DNA of 64,000 nt from an uncultured Erythrobacter sp. (GTDB taxonomy: Bacteria > Pseudomonadota > Alphaproteobacteria > Sphingomonadales > Sphingomonadaceae). Positions 27,239 through 36,509 of the stretch are shown in pieces. The notes beneath the pieces were generated by a model that searched no databases, was not told where the DNA came from, and was given only the letters and a program-made list of their open reading frames with translations. The position numbers and the translations under genes were made by a program. The stretch lies in the NCBI GenBank assembly GCA_947503155.1, contig CANNCL010000003.1, positions 62,001-126,000 of the forward strand, read 5' to 3'. How positions within the stretch are numbered: position 1 is the stretch's first letter; each line of letters opens with the position of its first letter.

Positions 27239-28180
27239 TCATTCACCCGGCTCAGCCGGCGTGATTAGCGATATGATGCCGGTTGCAATTCCGCTGACGG
27301 CAAAACCAATCAGACGGTTTAGGCCGACCGCCAGAAACGCCGCCTCTGGCGGTACAGTGGAAAGCGTCGCGATGGACGCCGCGACGATTTCGCTGATGCC
27401 CAGTCCGCCGGGCGCAATTGACGCCGCTGAACCAAGGATGGTCGCAAAAACAAATGGATAGAGGTCAAGAAATTCAATCGCGACGCCGATAGCAAGGAAT
27501 GCCGCAATCAAACGCGCGCCTGCAATGCCAAGCCCGATAACCCGCATCAACAGCGCCGCCAGAGCAATTCCCAAGCCTGCTCTGCCGATCAGCCAAACCG
27601 AACATGCGGCCACGCCCAAAACGCCGCCCGCGCCAATCGCAAGCGCGGCCGGGTGCCAGATGCCCAAGGCGAAACAAGCCGCCACCGCGCTGCACGAAAT
27701 CCAAAGCAGCGCATTGACCGTCACATGCAATCCGGCATCGACCGCGCCGGACCCTTCGCGCATCATCGCCCCGCCGCGCACCAGCGCGCCGCCGGGGATG
27801 GGCAAGAATTCGGCAAAGGCCGCCACACACGATATTTTGAGCGATTTGCCAAAGGGAATAGTGATCCCCGCTCCGCGTGCCATGACCATGAAATTGAGCG
27901 CGCCATAGATCATGCTGACCGGGATGAAGACCAGAGCCGAAAGCGCGATATAACGCAGCGCGAGATCGCTGAATGTGAGTTCCAACCGCCCTGCTGAAAC
28001 CCAAAAGCCCGCACAAAACAGCACCGCGCAAATCGCAAATATTGGCCCGCGATACGCGCCAAGCGTGCGCCGTGCAGACTGAGCGAATGCGAATAAGCGG
28101 GCGGTCATTGATGCGCGCGCTTCATCAGCAATCGGGGAGGCGCTGTGTCCTTCCATCCTGCGGATTACCACGCTGTCCAA
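27239..28180 (-). CDS. UPF0104/lysylphosphatidylglycerol synthase-TM-like membrane protein
   Basis: 313 aa with about eight predicted membrane helices. ALNFMVMARGAGITIPFGKSL, AEFLPIPGGALVRGGAMMREGSG and SIAPGGLGISEIVAA match the flippase-like MprF-N/UPF0104 group, which moves lipid-linked groups or supports lipid modification. It overlaps the GT39-like gene by 16 bp (28165-28180) and is the last of a minus-strand operon with it and the GT2 gene. Confidence 0.82.
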   Translation of the reverse strand: MDSVVIRRMEGHSASPIADEARASMTARLFAFAQSARRTLGAYRGPIFAICAVLFCAGFWVSAGRLELTFSDLALRYIALSALVFIPVSMIYGALNFMVMARGAGITIPFGKSLKISCVAAFAEFLPIPGGALVRGGAMMREGSGAVDAGLHVTVNALLWISCSAVAACFALGIWHPAALAIGAGGVLGVAACSVWLIGRAGLGIALAALLMRVIGLGIAGARLIAAFLAIGVAIEFLDLYPFVFATILGSAASIAPGGLGISEIVAASIATLSTVPPEAAFLAVGLNRLIGFAVSGIATGIISLITPAEPGE

Positions 28181-29838
28181 TAGAAACCGACGGGATCGAT
28201 TTCGGGGCGCTGAGGATTGCGGCCCCAGATGAGGCGCGCGGTTTCCTCGCCATTATTCGCCAAAGAAACTGTGCCGCGATCAAGTTCGATGATGCTTCCA
28301 TCGGCGAAGATCGTGCCGTCAATTTCCAGCGTGCCTTCGGCTGTGTAAGCGCCCGGCACCAATATATCCCATTCTTGGGCCGTACCCGCGTCCAAAACGC
28401 GCCCGGCGACATAGATGTCCGCCCAAAAACGCACATAGGTTTGGCGCAAAGCGCGCGCATCTTCGGGATGGAAATTGGCCGTTTCGCCGCGTTCGATCAG
28501 CGCGGAGAAATGGCGATTATTGTCGAGCACCAGCGGCACCGGCTTCGCTTGCATAGCGATCAGCAAAGCTGGCTCTCCCGCGGCCAGATATTTCTGCACA
28601 CCGTATTGGGTGAGGAATTCGTTCTGTTTGGCAAAAGTCCCGATCATCCCGCAGCAATCGAAATAATTGACCGGCTGCGGAAACACTTCGTGGACGGCGG
28701 AAACCAATTGTTGTTGCCGCACCGTCACGCCGCGCGTGTCGACCACCCAGACCATCGCCGCGCTCAGGCCGATAAAACCAGCAACCAGCGCCATGCCGTA
28801 ACGCTTCACGAAAATCGGTATGGTGAGCGCGCATGTCACGGCGACAGGCGGCAAGATGAATGGGTAAAAATACGGGAGCGAATTGAGGTAGAATAACGGC
28901 GTCAAAACCGGGAACCACAATGCGAGCAGGGCAATGCGTTTGGTCAGAGGAAGATCAAGCCGCAGCACGGTCGAGGGCACCAAAAGGATCGCGAATGTCA
29001 AAGGCAGGGCGGTAAACACGCCTTTTCCGATCATCGGCAAATGCGGCGAGTTAAATAGAGCGAACATCTTGCTGCTCGACCGGCTCAGAACGCCGCTGGC
29101 CACTTCGTTCGATTGCTGCGCACCGGAATCGACCGAATGGAGCGCATAGAGCAGTGCAAAAACGCCCAGCGCGGCGGCTCCGGCGGCGATCCACCGGGCG
29201 GCATAGCGCCAGTCATATCCCTCATCGCTCCACCGCCAAAGCGCGATCCCTGCAAAGGCGGGCGCCCAAAGGACAAACTTAATCGTCACCATCGCGGCGA
29301 GCCCGATCAGCGCCCCCAGAGCGATGATAGCGGGGATACCAAGCCGAGTGCGCGCGGCGAGGACCAGAGCGCTTGTGAGCAGCGCGGTAACAATCGGATC
29401 GACCCGGAAAGACGAGCTGTGCTGCATGACATAGCCCGCGCCCATGAACGCCGCGAGTGTGAGCAATGCAGTGCGCCGGTCGCTGAATTTCTCCGCCAAC
29501 AGATAGATACCGCCAGAAGTCACCAAAGCGCATCCCCACATGAATAGGCGCGCGATAAGAATGTGGTCGATTTCGCTACCCGGCATGTCCGGCAGCCAGA
29601 AGAAAAACCGTGTGTGGATCGTCTGTAGCGGCTGAATAAACTCGCCGCGCGAAACCAGTTCAACCTGACTGTAGAACCAAAATTCGTCCCAGTTGATCGA
29701 CCGCCCCGTGGCCATCGACAGCTGCATCAGAGCAAGCACACCGATAAGCGCAATCAACCAGCGCACAGAGATTGTGGCTGGCAAAGACGGCAATTGCCCG
29801 CGCATGTTCGGTGTTGCAGGAGCAGCGAGTTCGCTCAT
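28165..29838 (-). CDS. GT39/ArnT-like membrane glycosyltransferase
   Basis: 557 aa, with about ten predicted membrane helices and a C-terminal soluble part of ~150 aa. GT-C hallmarks are the acidic pair in SINWDEFWFYSQ (first loop) and SSFRVDPIVTALL. Such enzymes move a sugar from a polyprenyl-phosphate carrier to a protein or lipid on the outer face of the inner membrane. The GT2 gene upstream (2 bp away) could make that donor. Substrate unknown. Confidence 0.8.
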   Translation of the reverse strand: MSELAAPATPNMRGQLPSLPATISVRWLIALIGVLALMQLSMATGRSINWDEFWFYSQVELVSRGEFIQPLQTIHTRFFFWLPDMPGSEIDHILIARLFMWGCALVTSGGIYLLAEKFSDRRTALLTLAAFMGAGYVMQHSSSFRVDPIVTALLTSALVLAARTRLGIPAIIALGALIGLAAMVTIKFVLWAPAFAGIALWRWSDEGYDWRYAARWIAAGAAALGVFALLYALHSVDSGAQQSNEVASGVLSRSSSKMFALFNSPHLPMIGKGVFTALPLTFAILLVPSTVLRLDLPLTKRIALLALWFPVLTPLFYLNSLPYFYPFILPPVAVTCALTIPIFVKRYGMALVAGFIGLSAAMVWVVDTRGVTVRQQQLVSAVHEVFPQPVNYFDCCGMIGTFAKQNEFLTQYGVQKYLAAGEPALLIAMQAKPVPLVLDNNRHFSALIERGETANFHPEDARALRQTYVRFWADIYVAGRVLDAGTAQEWDILVPGAYTAEGTLEIDGTIFADGSIIELDRGTVSLANNGEETARLIWGRNPQRPEIDPVGFYWTAW

Positions 29839-29840
29839 GT

Positions 29841-30899
29841 TCAGGAGGCCGCGCGGCGAACCGGCTTTGCCTGACGCGCCTCAAGTGCCTCAAGTGCCTC
29901 AAGTGCCTCAACCGCGTCAAAATCCGCCGCCGGAGCCGCGTTTCCGCCTTGCCCGGCAAGCGTTTCCTCAATCCGGCGCAGTTTCAGCATATTCGCCTCC
30001 AGCAGCTTGCGATTGGTAGCGATCAGATCCGCCAGAATGCCGAGCGTGGAAATGAGCACGCCAACTGTCAAAAGCGCACCGCCAATAACCAGTGATTGAA
30101 TGTGCCCATCGCCATTGCCGGTGGCAAAGAACCACAGAAACCGACCGATCGGGAACAGCCCGGCCAGGGTCGCAATCATCCCCAGACCCACAAACACACG
30201 CAAAGAATTGAATGTTGTGTATGCGCGCACAATCGTCACGCCGGTCTGCTGAATGAATTTCGGAATTGATTTAAACAAGCGCGAAGGGCGCGTTGCCGCA
30301 TGGGTGCGGATCGGCACGCTGGTGATCGCCAACCGTTTGCGGCCCGCTTGGATCAACATGTCGGTGGTGTAACTGAAATCGGTGGTGATATTGATCCGCT
30401 GGGCCGCATCGCGGCTGATCGCGCGGAACCCGCTGACGGCGTCGGTGATGTCGGTGGCGGACAAGGTGCGCACGACATAACTGCCAAAGCGTTGGAGCAA
30501 GCGTTTGCCCGCGCCGAAATGCGCATTGTTTGTGACCGATCGGTCGCCGATGCAAATGTCGGCTTCGCCCGCGGCAACGGGCGCGACGATTTTTGCAATA
30601 TCGGCCCCTTCATATTGGCCGTCGGCATCGGTGTTGACGATAATGTCGGCCCCTTCGGCCAAACATTTGTCGATGCCGCTGCGGAATGCTTCTGCCAAGC
30701 CGCGATTGCCGCGGTGGCGCACGACATGATGCACGCCCCATCGGCGGGCGATGCCGGATGTGTCATCCGAACTGCCATCGTCGATGATCAGATATTCGAT
30801 CGTGTCGATACCCGGCAGACTGCGCGGCAGCTTTGCCAGCGTATCCGGCAGCACTTCTGCCTCGTTCAGGCAAGGAATCTGGATAATGAGCTTAGTCAT
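29841..30899 (-). CDS. GT2 family polyprenyl-phosphate glycosyltransferase (DPM1-like)
   Basis: 352 aa. The GT-A domain starts LIIQIPCLNEAEVLPDTLAKL, then LIIDDGSSDDT, the DxD motif in NTDADGQYEGADI, and GDRSV. Two membrane helices follow near residues 235 and 275 (VGLGMIATLAGLFPIGRFLWF). Homologues load a sugar onto polyprenyl phosphate. The ATG at 30899 is preferred over an upstream in-frame TTG at 30929. The C-terminus has four Glu-Ala-Leu-type repeats encoded by a 9 bp tandem repeat. Confidence 0.87.
   Translation of the reverse strand: MTKLIIQIPCLNEAEVLPDTLAKLPRSLPGIDTIEYLIIDDGSSDDTSGIARRWGVHHVVRHRGNRGLAEAFRSGIDKCLAEGADIIVNTDADGQYEGADIAKIVAPVAAGEADICIGDRSVTNNAHFGAGKRLLQRFGSYVVRTLSATDITDAVSGFRAISRDAAQRINITTDFSYTTDMLIQAGRKRLAITSVPIRTHAATRPSRLFKSIPKFIQQTGVTIVRAYTTFNSLRVFVGLGMIATLAGLFPIGRFLWFFATGNGDGHIQSLVIGGALLTVGVLISTLGILADLIATNRKLLEANMLKLRRIEETLAGQGGNAAPAADFDAVEALEALEALEARQAKPVRRAAS
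29878..29913. repeat. 9 bp in-frame tandem repeat in the GT2 gene
   Basis: Three perfect copies of GCCTCAAGT and a fourth, GCCTCAACC, encode repeated E-A-L triplets on the minus strand. The copy number could change without a frameshift. Confidence 0.9.
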
Positions 30900-30995
30900 A
30901 ATGTCGTTTTCGGCCCCCCGTTTGGCCAATTACAAGGGCGCACAAACGCCGCTTTGATGCGGTGTTACCGGGCCGGGCTTAAGCAAACGTAAACC

Positions 30996-32024
30996 ATGAA
31001 TTTACTGCGCCCGATTTGCGCTTCACTGCGCTTGCCTTTCGCAGGGGCTTGGCCCACGGCGGCGTATGAATTTGCGCAAGGAATACGGGCTTTGACCCCT
31101 ATGGAACGCAGCGGTCTGGGCTTTGCCGTGGCCGGATTTGTCGTGCTTTCTTGCGGGGATGCGGTGGTAAAAAGCATGGCGGGCGAATGGCCCCCTTACG
31201 CGGTCGCAGCGCTGCGGTTTAGCATCGCGGCGATCGCTTTATCCGTGTTGCTATGGCGCAGCGAAGGGCGGGCCGCGTTTGTGCCGCAGAACTTGCCGCT
31301 GCAAATGGCGCGGGGTGCGTGTCTTGCACTGGCGTCTGTTTGCTTCTTCTCCGCGATTTATATCATGCCTTTGGCAGAGGCGATGGCGATTGCGTTTCTC
31401 TCTCCGATCCTCACGCAGATACTTGCCGGGTTGATATTGGGCGAAGAGGTAAAGCCTAAGGTCTACGCCGTTTCGGTCATCGCGCTTATCGGTGTGGCGA
31501 TCATTTTGCGTCCCAATCTGGCTTTGTTGGGGTGGGGCGCGCTGTTGCCGCTGGTTTCGGCGGTGTTTTTTGCGCTTTTGCTGGTCACCAACCGGGCGAG
31601 CGCGGGTCAGGGCAGCGCGCTTTCGATGCAGTTCTTTGTCGCCGCATTCAGTGTGCCGATCCTGTTGGTCGTTTCGGTCGCGGCTAAGCTTTCAGGCGAA
31701 CCAACGCTCGATTTTGGCTGGCCAGCATGGGATATTGCCGCGCGCTGCGCGGTCGTCGCTGTTACGGCCACCGCGGCGCATTGGCTGGCCTATATCGGCA
31801 TTAGCCGCGCAGGAGCAGCGAAAGCAGCGCCAGCGATCTATGTTCAGATGTTGATTGCGATTACGCTGGGCTGGGTCTTCTTTGAAGATGTGCCCGATGG
31901 CTACACATTGCTGGGCGCGGGATTGATCATCGCAGCGGGCCTGATCTTGTGGCGCGATGGATTGAAACCGGACGCGGCAAAAACACCCACGCGAAAACCG
32001 GCACCAAAACCGGCACCAAAATGA
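30996..32024 (+). CDS. EamA/DMT-family transporter
   Basis: 342 aa with ten predicted membrane helices in two EamA repeats: FSAIYIMPLAEAMAIAFLSPILTQIL in the first and WLAYIGISRAGAAKAAPAIYVQMLI in the second. The true start may be the ATG at 31101 (MERSGLGFAV), since EamA proteins usually begin just before the first helix and neither start has a good ribosome site. The C-terminus has a Lys-Pro-Ala tail from a 12 bp duplication (31994-32017). Substrate unknown. Confidence 0.85.
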   Translation: MNLLRPICASLRLPFAGAWPTAAYEFAQGIRALTPMERSGLGFAVAGFVVLSCGDAVVKSMAGEWPPYAVAALRFSIAAIALSVLLWRSEGRAAFVPQNLPLQMARGACLALASVCFFSAIYIMPLAEAMAIAFLSPILTQILAGLILGEEVKPKVYAVSVIALIGVAIILRPNLALLGWGALLPLVSAVFFALLLVTNRASAGQGSALSMQFFVAAFSVPILLVVSVAAKLSGEPTLDFGWPAWDIAARCAVVAVTATAAHWLAYIGISRAGAAKAAPAIYVQMLIAITLGWVFFEDVPDGYTLLGAGLIIAAGLILWRDGLKPDAAKTPTRKPAPKPAPK

Positions 32025-32076
32025 ACATAAAGCGGCGTAAAAAGAATGTCAGCGCGGGTTTCTTCAAGCCTTATTC

Positions 32077-32096
32077 AACCTTACAGGGTTAATGGC
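32077..32096 (+). promoter_or_regulatory. Leader motif upstream of glmS
   Basis: AACCTTACAGGGTTAATGGC, 44 bp before the glmS start. It has 17 of 20 bases in common with 34032-34051 upstream of the GGDEF-EAL gene. It contains AACC...GGTT as a short inverted repeat and GGTTAA, a CtrA half-site. Confidence 0.35.
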
Positions 32097-32139
32097 GCCA
32101 ATTGAGGTTCGGGTTCAGGTTTAAGGACATCTAGGAAAT

Positions 32140-33963
32140 ATGTGCGGAATTATCGGGATCGTCAGCTCGCAAAGCGTTGCGGATCGTTTGGTCGATGGCT
32201 TGCGGCGGATGGAATATCGCGGCTATGACAGCGCCGGAATATGCACTTTGCATGATGGCGCACTGGTGCGCCGCCGGGCGCAGGGTAAGCTGATGAACCT
32301 GGTCGATGTTCTGGACCGTGATCCGGCGGCTGGCACAATCGGTATCGCGCACACACGCTGGGCCACGCACGGCGCGCCGACTTCGGCCAATGCGCATCCC
32401 CATGCGACGGATCATGTCGCCATCGTCCACAATGGTATCATCGAAAATTTCAAAGAATTGCGCGCGGAACTCGCCAAAGATGGCCGCATATTTGAAAGCG
32501 AAACCGACAGCGAAGTGGTCGCGCATCTGATCTCTCGTGAGATTGAGAAAGGCGACAGTCCAGAGGATGCCGTTCGCACCGTATTGCCGCGATTGCGCGG
32601 GGCGTTTGCGTTGGCGATTACCTTCCGCGATCACCCCGATTTGCTGATCGGTGCGCGGCTGGGATCGCCGCTTGTGGTGGGGCACGGCGACAATGAAATG
32701 TTCCTCGGTTCCGATGCGCTCGCACTGGCCCCGCTGACCCAGCGGATTACCTATCTCGAAGAAGGCGACTGGGTCATTGTGCGCCAAGGAACCGCGCAAA
32801 TTTTCGACGAAGAAGGGCGCGAGACGTTCCGTCCGGTTCAGCCATCGGGCGCATCGGCGGCGGCGGTTGAGAAGGGCAATTATCGCCACTTCATGCAGAA
32901 AGAGATTTTTGAGCAGCCCACCGTGGTCGCTCAAACGCTCGCATCCTATTTGCGGCGCGAGGACAATTCGGTTGCCCTGCCGCAATTTGATTTCGACATT
33001 TCGGGCGTCAAACGCCTGACGATTGTGGCCTGCGGTACGTCCTATTACGCTGGTTTGGTTGCGAAATATTGGATTGAGCAATTTGCCCGCGTACCGGTCG
33101 ATATCGATGTCGCATCGGAATTTCGTTACCGCGAACCGGTGCTCGAAGAGGGCGGTTTGGCGCTGTTTATCTCGCAAAGCGGGGAGACGGCGGACACGCT
33201 GGCGGCGCTGCGCCATTGCAAGGCCGAAGGGCAGACGATTGGCGTGGTGGTGAATGTCCCGACCAGTTCTATGGCGCGGGAGGCGGACTTGCTGCTGCCA
33301 ACCCATGCCGGGCCCGAAATTGGCGTTGCTTCGACCAAAGCTTTCACCTGCCAGCTCGCCGTTTTGGCCGCCCTGGCCGCGCATATGGCGGTCGCCAAGG
33401 GGCGCTTTACCCGCGAAGAAGAAAAAGAGGTCGTCGGCCATTTGCTAGAGGCACCGGCGGCGTTGAATGCGGCGCTTGGTCATGATGATGACATCGCCGA
33501 AATCGCACCTTTGATCGCGCCGGCTCGTGATGTGCTGTATCTGGGGCGCGGACAGGATTTTCCGCTCGCTTTGGAAGGCGCGCTAAAACTCAAAGAAATC
33601 AGCTATATCCACGCGGAAGGCTATGCCAGCGGAGAGATGAAGCACGGGCCGATTGCGCTGATCGATGACGAAGTGCCCGTGGTGGTGATCGCGCCGTCTG
33701 GGCCATTGTTTGAAAAGACCGTGTCCAACATGGAAGAGGTCCGCGCACGCGGCGGCAAAGTTGTTCTGATTTCGGATGCGAAAGGTTTGGAACAAGCGGG
33801 CGAGAATTGTCTTGCGACGATTGAAATGCCGGTGGTTCACCCGCTGATCGCACCTTTGGTTTACGCGATCCCGGTACAGCTGCTTGCCTATCATGTGGCG
33901 GTCGTAAAGGGGACAGATGTGGACCAACCGCGCAATTTGGCAAAGTCGGTCACCGTTGAATAA
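32140..33963 (+). CDS. glmS: Glutamine--fructose-6-phosphate aminotransferase (isomerizing)
   Basis: 607 aa. After the initiator Met comes the Cys nucleophile of the glutaminase domain (MCGIIGIVSS). The amidotransferase region has YDSAGIC and HTRWATHG, and the C-terminal isomerase part has two SIS domains (IVACGTSYYAGLVAKYW, LFISQSGETADTLAALR). It ends VDQPRNLAKSVTVE, as in all GlmS. It makes glucosamine-6-phosphate for peptidoglycan and LPS in the cytoplasm. Length is typical. No glmU is adjacent and no glmS ribozyme is present. Confidence 0.96.
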   Translation: MCGIIGIVSSQSVADRLVDGLRRMEYRGYDSAGICTLHDGALVRRRAQGKLMNLVDVLDRDPAAGTIGIAHTRWATHGAPTSANAHPHATDHVAIVHNGIIENFKELRAELAKDGRIFESETDSEVVAHLISREIEKGDSPEDAVRTVLPRLRGAFALAITFRDHPDLLIGARLGSPLVVGHGDNEMFLGSDALALAPLTQRITYLEEGDWVIVRQGTAQIFDEEGRETFRPVQPSGASAAAVEKGNYRHFMQKEIFEQPTVVAQTLASYLRREDNSVALPQFDFDISGVKRLTIVACGTSYYAGLVAKYWIEQFARVPVDIDVASEFRYREPVLEEGGLALFISQSGETADTLAALRHCKAEGQTIGVVVNVPTSSMAREADLLLPTHAGPEIGVASTKAFTCQLAVLAALAAHMAVAKGRFTREEEKEVVGHLLEAPAALNAALGHDDDIAEIAPLIAPARDVLYLGRGQDFPLALEGALKLKEISYIHAEGYASGEMKHGPIALIDDEVPVVVIAPSGPLFEKTVSNMEEVRARGGKVVLISDAKGLEQAGENCLATIEMPVVHPLIAPLVYAIPVQLLAYHVAVVKGTDVDQPRNLAKSVTVE

Positions 33964-34031
33964 CCCTAACCGCCGGGCGAAAGTCTCTTAAGGATAGATC
34001 GCGAAAGCGGTGCGTCACTTTACCTGACCCT

Positions 34032-34051
34032 AACCTTTCGGGGTTAATCGC
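34032..34051 (+). promoter_or_regulatory. Leader motif upstream of GGDEF-EAL gene
   Basis: AACCTTTCGGGGTTAATCGC, 7 bp before the GTG start. It is nearly the same as the glmS leader motif at 32077-32096. Confidence 0.35.
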
Positions 34052-34058
34052 CTAGGTC

Positions 34059-36443
34059 GTGAACAACGCAGATTCTCCCTTAGAACCGACCATTCAGCAG
34101 GTCTTGCCGCTTTCGGCCGTGCTGGGCCTGTCTGATAAGGGCGATTTTGATTGGGCGCGGCTGCGCGGATTGCAATATGCCGCGCTTGCGAAACTGACGT
34201 TTAATCGGGCCTATGCTCATGCCCTATTGGGGCTATTCGTGGCTCAGATGTACTTGGCAAGTGTGGGCCCTATCTGGGTCGGCGCGTGGTACGCTGCTTT
34301 GTTGGCGGTTCATATTCGCGGTGCGAAGGTTGATCGGCGATTGGCCGACGCCGATCGGCGTAAAGTTTCCAACGCCGAATCGTATCAACATGCCGCCACC
34401 TCTATTTTTTCGGGACTGTTATGGACCGTGCCGATTTTGGTGTTCGCGCCATTGGGGCCGCCCAGCGCTGCGGCGGCTCTGTTGGTGATCACCATCATCC
34501 TGATCTCAGGTTCGGTGTATTTCTATACGACATCGCCAATTAGCATTCTGATTTTTACCGCCATCCTGGGCGGCGGTGCCGTCGCACATGCCGTTATGAG
34601 CGGTCAGATGTTCCTAACCGGTGGTCTCATCATTTTTATGGTCGCCACGACGCTGGGTACGATCGAAGTCGGGCGAACTTATCTTGCTGCGCGAATTGCA
34701 GAGGACATGGTGGCCGAAAAAGAAGAAGTCGTGTCACTCTTGTTGCGCGAATTTGAAGAGAATGAGGCCGATTGGCTGTGGGAGATTGATCCACAACGCC
34801 GGCTCCGTTCGGTCAGCCCGCGCTTTGCATTCGCTCTCAATGCCAGCGACAGAGAGGTCGAAGGCCATCCTCTGCTTGAATTGATTGCCGGCGAAAATTG
34901 GGCGAGCGGCAATTTTCCAGCCAGTCTGCATGATCTCGCTGAACGGCTTCGCAACAGAGAGAATTTCTCCAACCTCATCGTTCAGGTCACAATTCAGGGC
35001 AATGAACGCTGGTGGGAACTTTCAGGCACACCGATCCGCGATGAACGCGGCAAGTTTATCGGTTTTCGCGGGGTCGGCTCTGACGTGACAGAGCAGCGCG
35101 CCTCAAGCGAGAAGATCGCATATTTGGCGCGCTATGATACTCTCACATCGCTGCCGAACCGGTTGATGCTGACAGAGGCGCTGGGCGAAGCGCTCGAATA
35201 TTCTGCGCATTGGCGCACGCGCTGCGCATTGCTGATGGTTGATTTGGACCGGTTTAAGGCGGTCAACGATTCGCTTGGCCATATGACCGGCGATAAGATG
35301 CTCGCGCAGGTTTCTGCGCGGCTGCAGGGGTTGATGGGCGACGATGCAATGGTCGGCCGCCTGGGCGGAGATGAATTTGCGATCGTGATCCGCGATGCCA
35401 GCGACATTGATGTTACGCTCAATTTGGCAGACCGCGTCATCCAATCGCTTTCCGAACCCTATCAAGTTGACCAGCACACGCTGTATGTTGGCGCAAGCAT
35501 CGGTTCCGCGATTGGGCCGCGCGACGGTAAAACAGTCGAAGAATTGATGCGCAATGCCGACCTTGCGCTGTACCGGGCTAAGGATGAAGGCGGCGGTGAA
35601 CATTGCCGCTTTGAACCTGTCTTGCACGCCTCAGCAGAAGAACGCCGCCAATTGGAGGCTTCTTTGCGCAAGGCGCTCGGGCTTGATGAATTTGTGCTCC
35701 ATTACCAACCCGTGGTCGATGCGCGCAGCGAGGAAATCGTTAGTTTTGAAGCTCTGGTGCGCTGGAACAGCAGCGATCACGGTTTCGTCAGTCCGGGCAA
35801 ATTTATCCCGCTGGCAGAGGACACGCGTCTGATCGTGCCGATCGGTAGATGGGTTCTGCGTCAGGCGTGTTTCGAAGCGCGCAATTGGCCGGATCACATC
35901 AAGGTCAACGTCAATGTGTCGCCCGAACAATTGCTTGAACCCGGCTTCCATCAGGAAGTGGTGGATACGCTTGCGGCCAGCGGATTGCGCCCTGAGCGGT
36001 TAGAAATCGAAGTGACAGAGAGCATCTTCCTTAGGGATGCGAGCATTGCGCGCAATGCGCTCGAACAGGCGATGGCGCTGGGTTGCTCGATTGCGCTCGA
36101 TGATTTTGGCACAGGCTATTCCTCGCTTGGCTATCTGCGCAAATTGCGGTTCTCTACGATCAAGGTTGATCGCACCTTTGTTCAGGGTGCAGGCCAAGGC
36201 AGCAATGAAAGCTTAGCGATCATCAACGCGGTTGTGGCGATGGCCAAGAGCATGAATATGACGACCACAGCAGAAGGTGTGGAGGATGCGGAAGAGGCGG
36301 AACTGATCCGCAACCTTGGCTGTGACAAGATCCAAGGTTTCTATTTTGGTCGCCCGATGTCGAGCGACGAAGCGCTGCGGCTGTTCCCAAAGGGCGATCT
36401 AACGGGCGGTTCAGCCGGCGCGGAGATCAAGAAGATCGCCTAA
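34059..36443 (+). CDS. Membrane PAS-GGDEF-EAL cyclic-di-GMP protein
   Basis: 794 aa. Residues ~45-205 hold about five or six membrane helices. A PAS-like domain follows (~235-345, with WLWEIDPQRRLRSVSP and GFRGVGSDVTEQ). The GGDEF domain (~350-520) has RLGGDEFAIVI intact, and the EAL domain (~535-780) has SFEALVRW, DDFGTGYSSLGYL and KVDRTFVQ. Both catalytic signatures look intact, so it may make or degrade c-di-GMP depending on signal. The start is GTG at 34059. No partner is adjacent. Confidence 0.93.
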   Translation: MNNADSPLEPTIQQVLPLSAVLGLSDKGDFDWARLRGLQYAALAKLTFNRAYAHALLGLFVAQMYLASVGPIWVGAWYAALLAVHIRGAKVDRRLADADRRKVSNAESYQHAATSIFSGLLWTVPILVFAPLGPPSAAAALLVITIILISGSVYFYTTSPISILIFTAILGGGAVAHAVMSGQMFLTGGLIIFMVATTLGTIEVGRTYLAARIAEDMVAEKEEVVSLLLREFEENEADWLWEIDPQRRLRSVSPRFAFALNASDREVEGHPLLELIAGENWASGNFPASLHDLAERLRNRENFSNLIVQVTIQGNERWWELSGTPIRDERGKFIGFRGVGSDVTEQRASSEKIAYLARYDTLTSLPNRLMLTEALGEALEYSAHWRTRCALLMVDLDRFKAVNDSLGHMTGDKMLAQVSARLQGLMGDDAMVGRLGGDEFAIVIRDASDIDVTLNLADRVIQSLSEPYQVDQHTLYVGASIGSAIGPRDGKTVEELMRNADLALYRAKDEGGGEHCRFEPVLHASAEERRQLEASLRKALGLDEFVLHYQPVVDARSEEIVSFEALVRWNSSDHGFVSPGKFIPLAEDTRLIVPIGRWVLRQACFEARNWPDHIKVNVNVSPEQLLEPGFHQEVVDTLAASGLRPERLEIEVTESIFLRDASIARNALEQAMALGCSIALDDFGTGYSSLGYLRKLRFSTIKVDRTFVQGAGQGSNESLAIINAVVAMAKSMNMTTTAEGVEDAEEAELIRNLGCDKIQGFYFGRPMSSDEALRLFPKGDLTGGSAGAEIKKIA

Positions 36444-36467
36444 ATAGCGCGGCGGCTCGGCAACGGT

Positions 36468-36509
36468 TTAGGCCGCGACTGTTAGGCCGCGACTCTTAGG
36501 CAGCAACTA
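36468..36509. repeat. 14 bp tandem repeat across the purQ stop
   Basis: TTAGGCCGCGACTG, TTAGGCCGCGACTC and TTAGGCAGCAACTA run in tandem. On the minus strand each carries a TAA; the first one reached is the purQ stop codon (36496-36498). Confidence 0.85.

Noticed and set aside
32025..32139. glmS ribozyme
   Set aside because: The leader is short, has no ribozyme core, and such ribozymes are known from Gram-positive bacteria.
32131..33441. 436 aa minus-strand frame opposite glmS
   Set aside because: glmS is certain from end to end; this frame is a compositional shadow.
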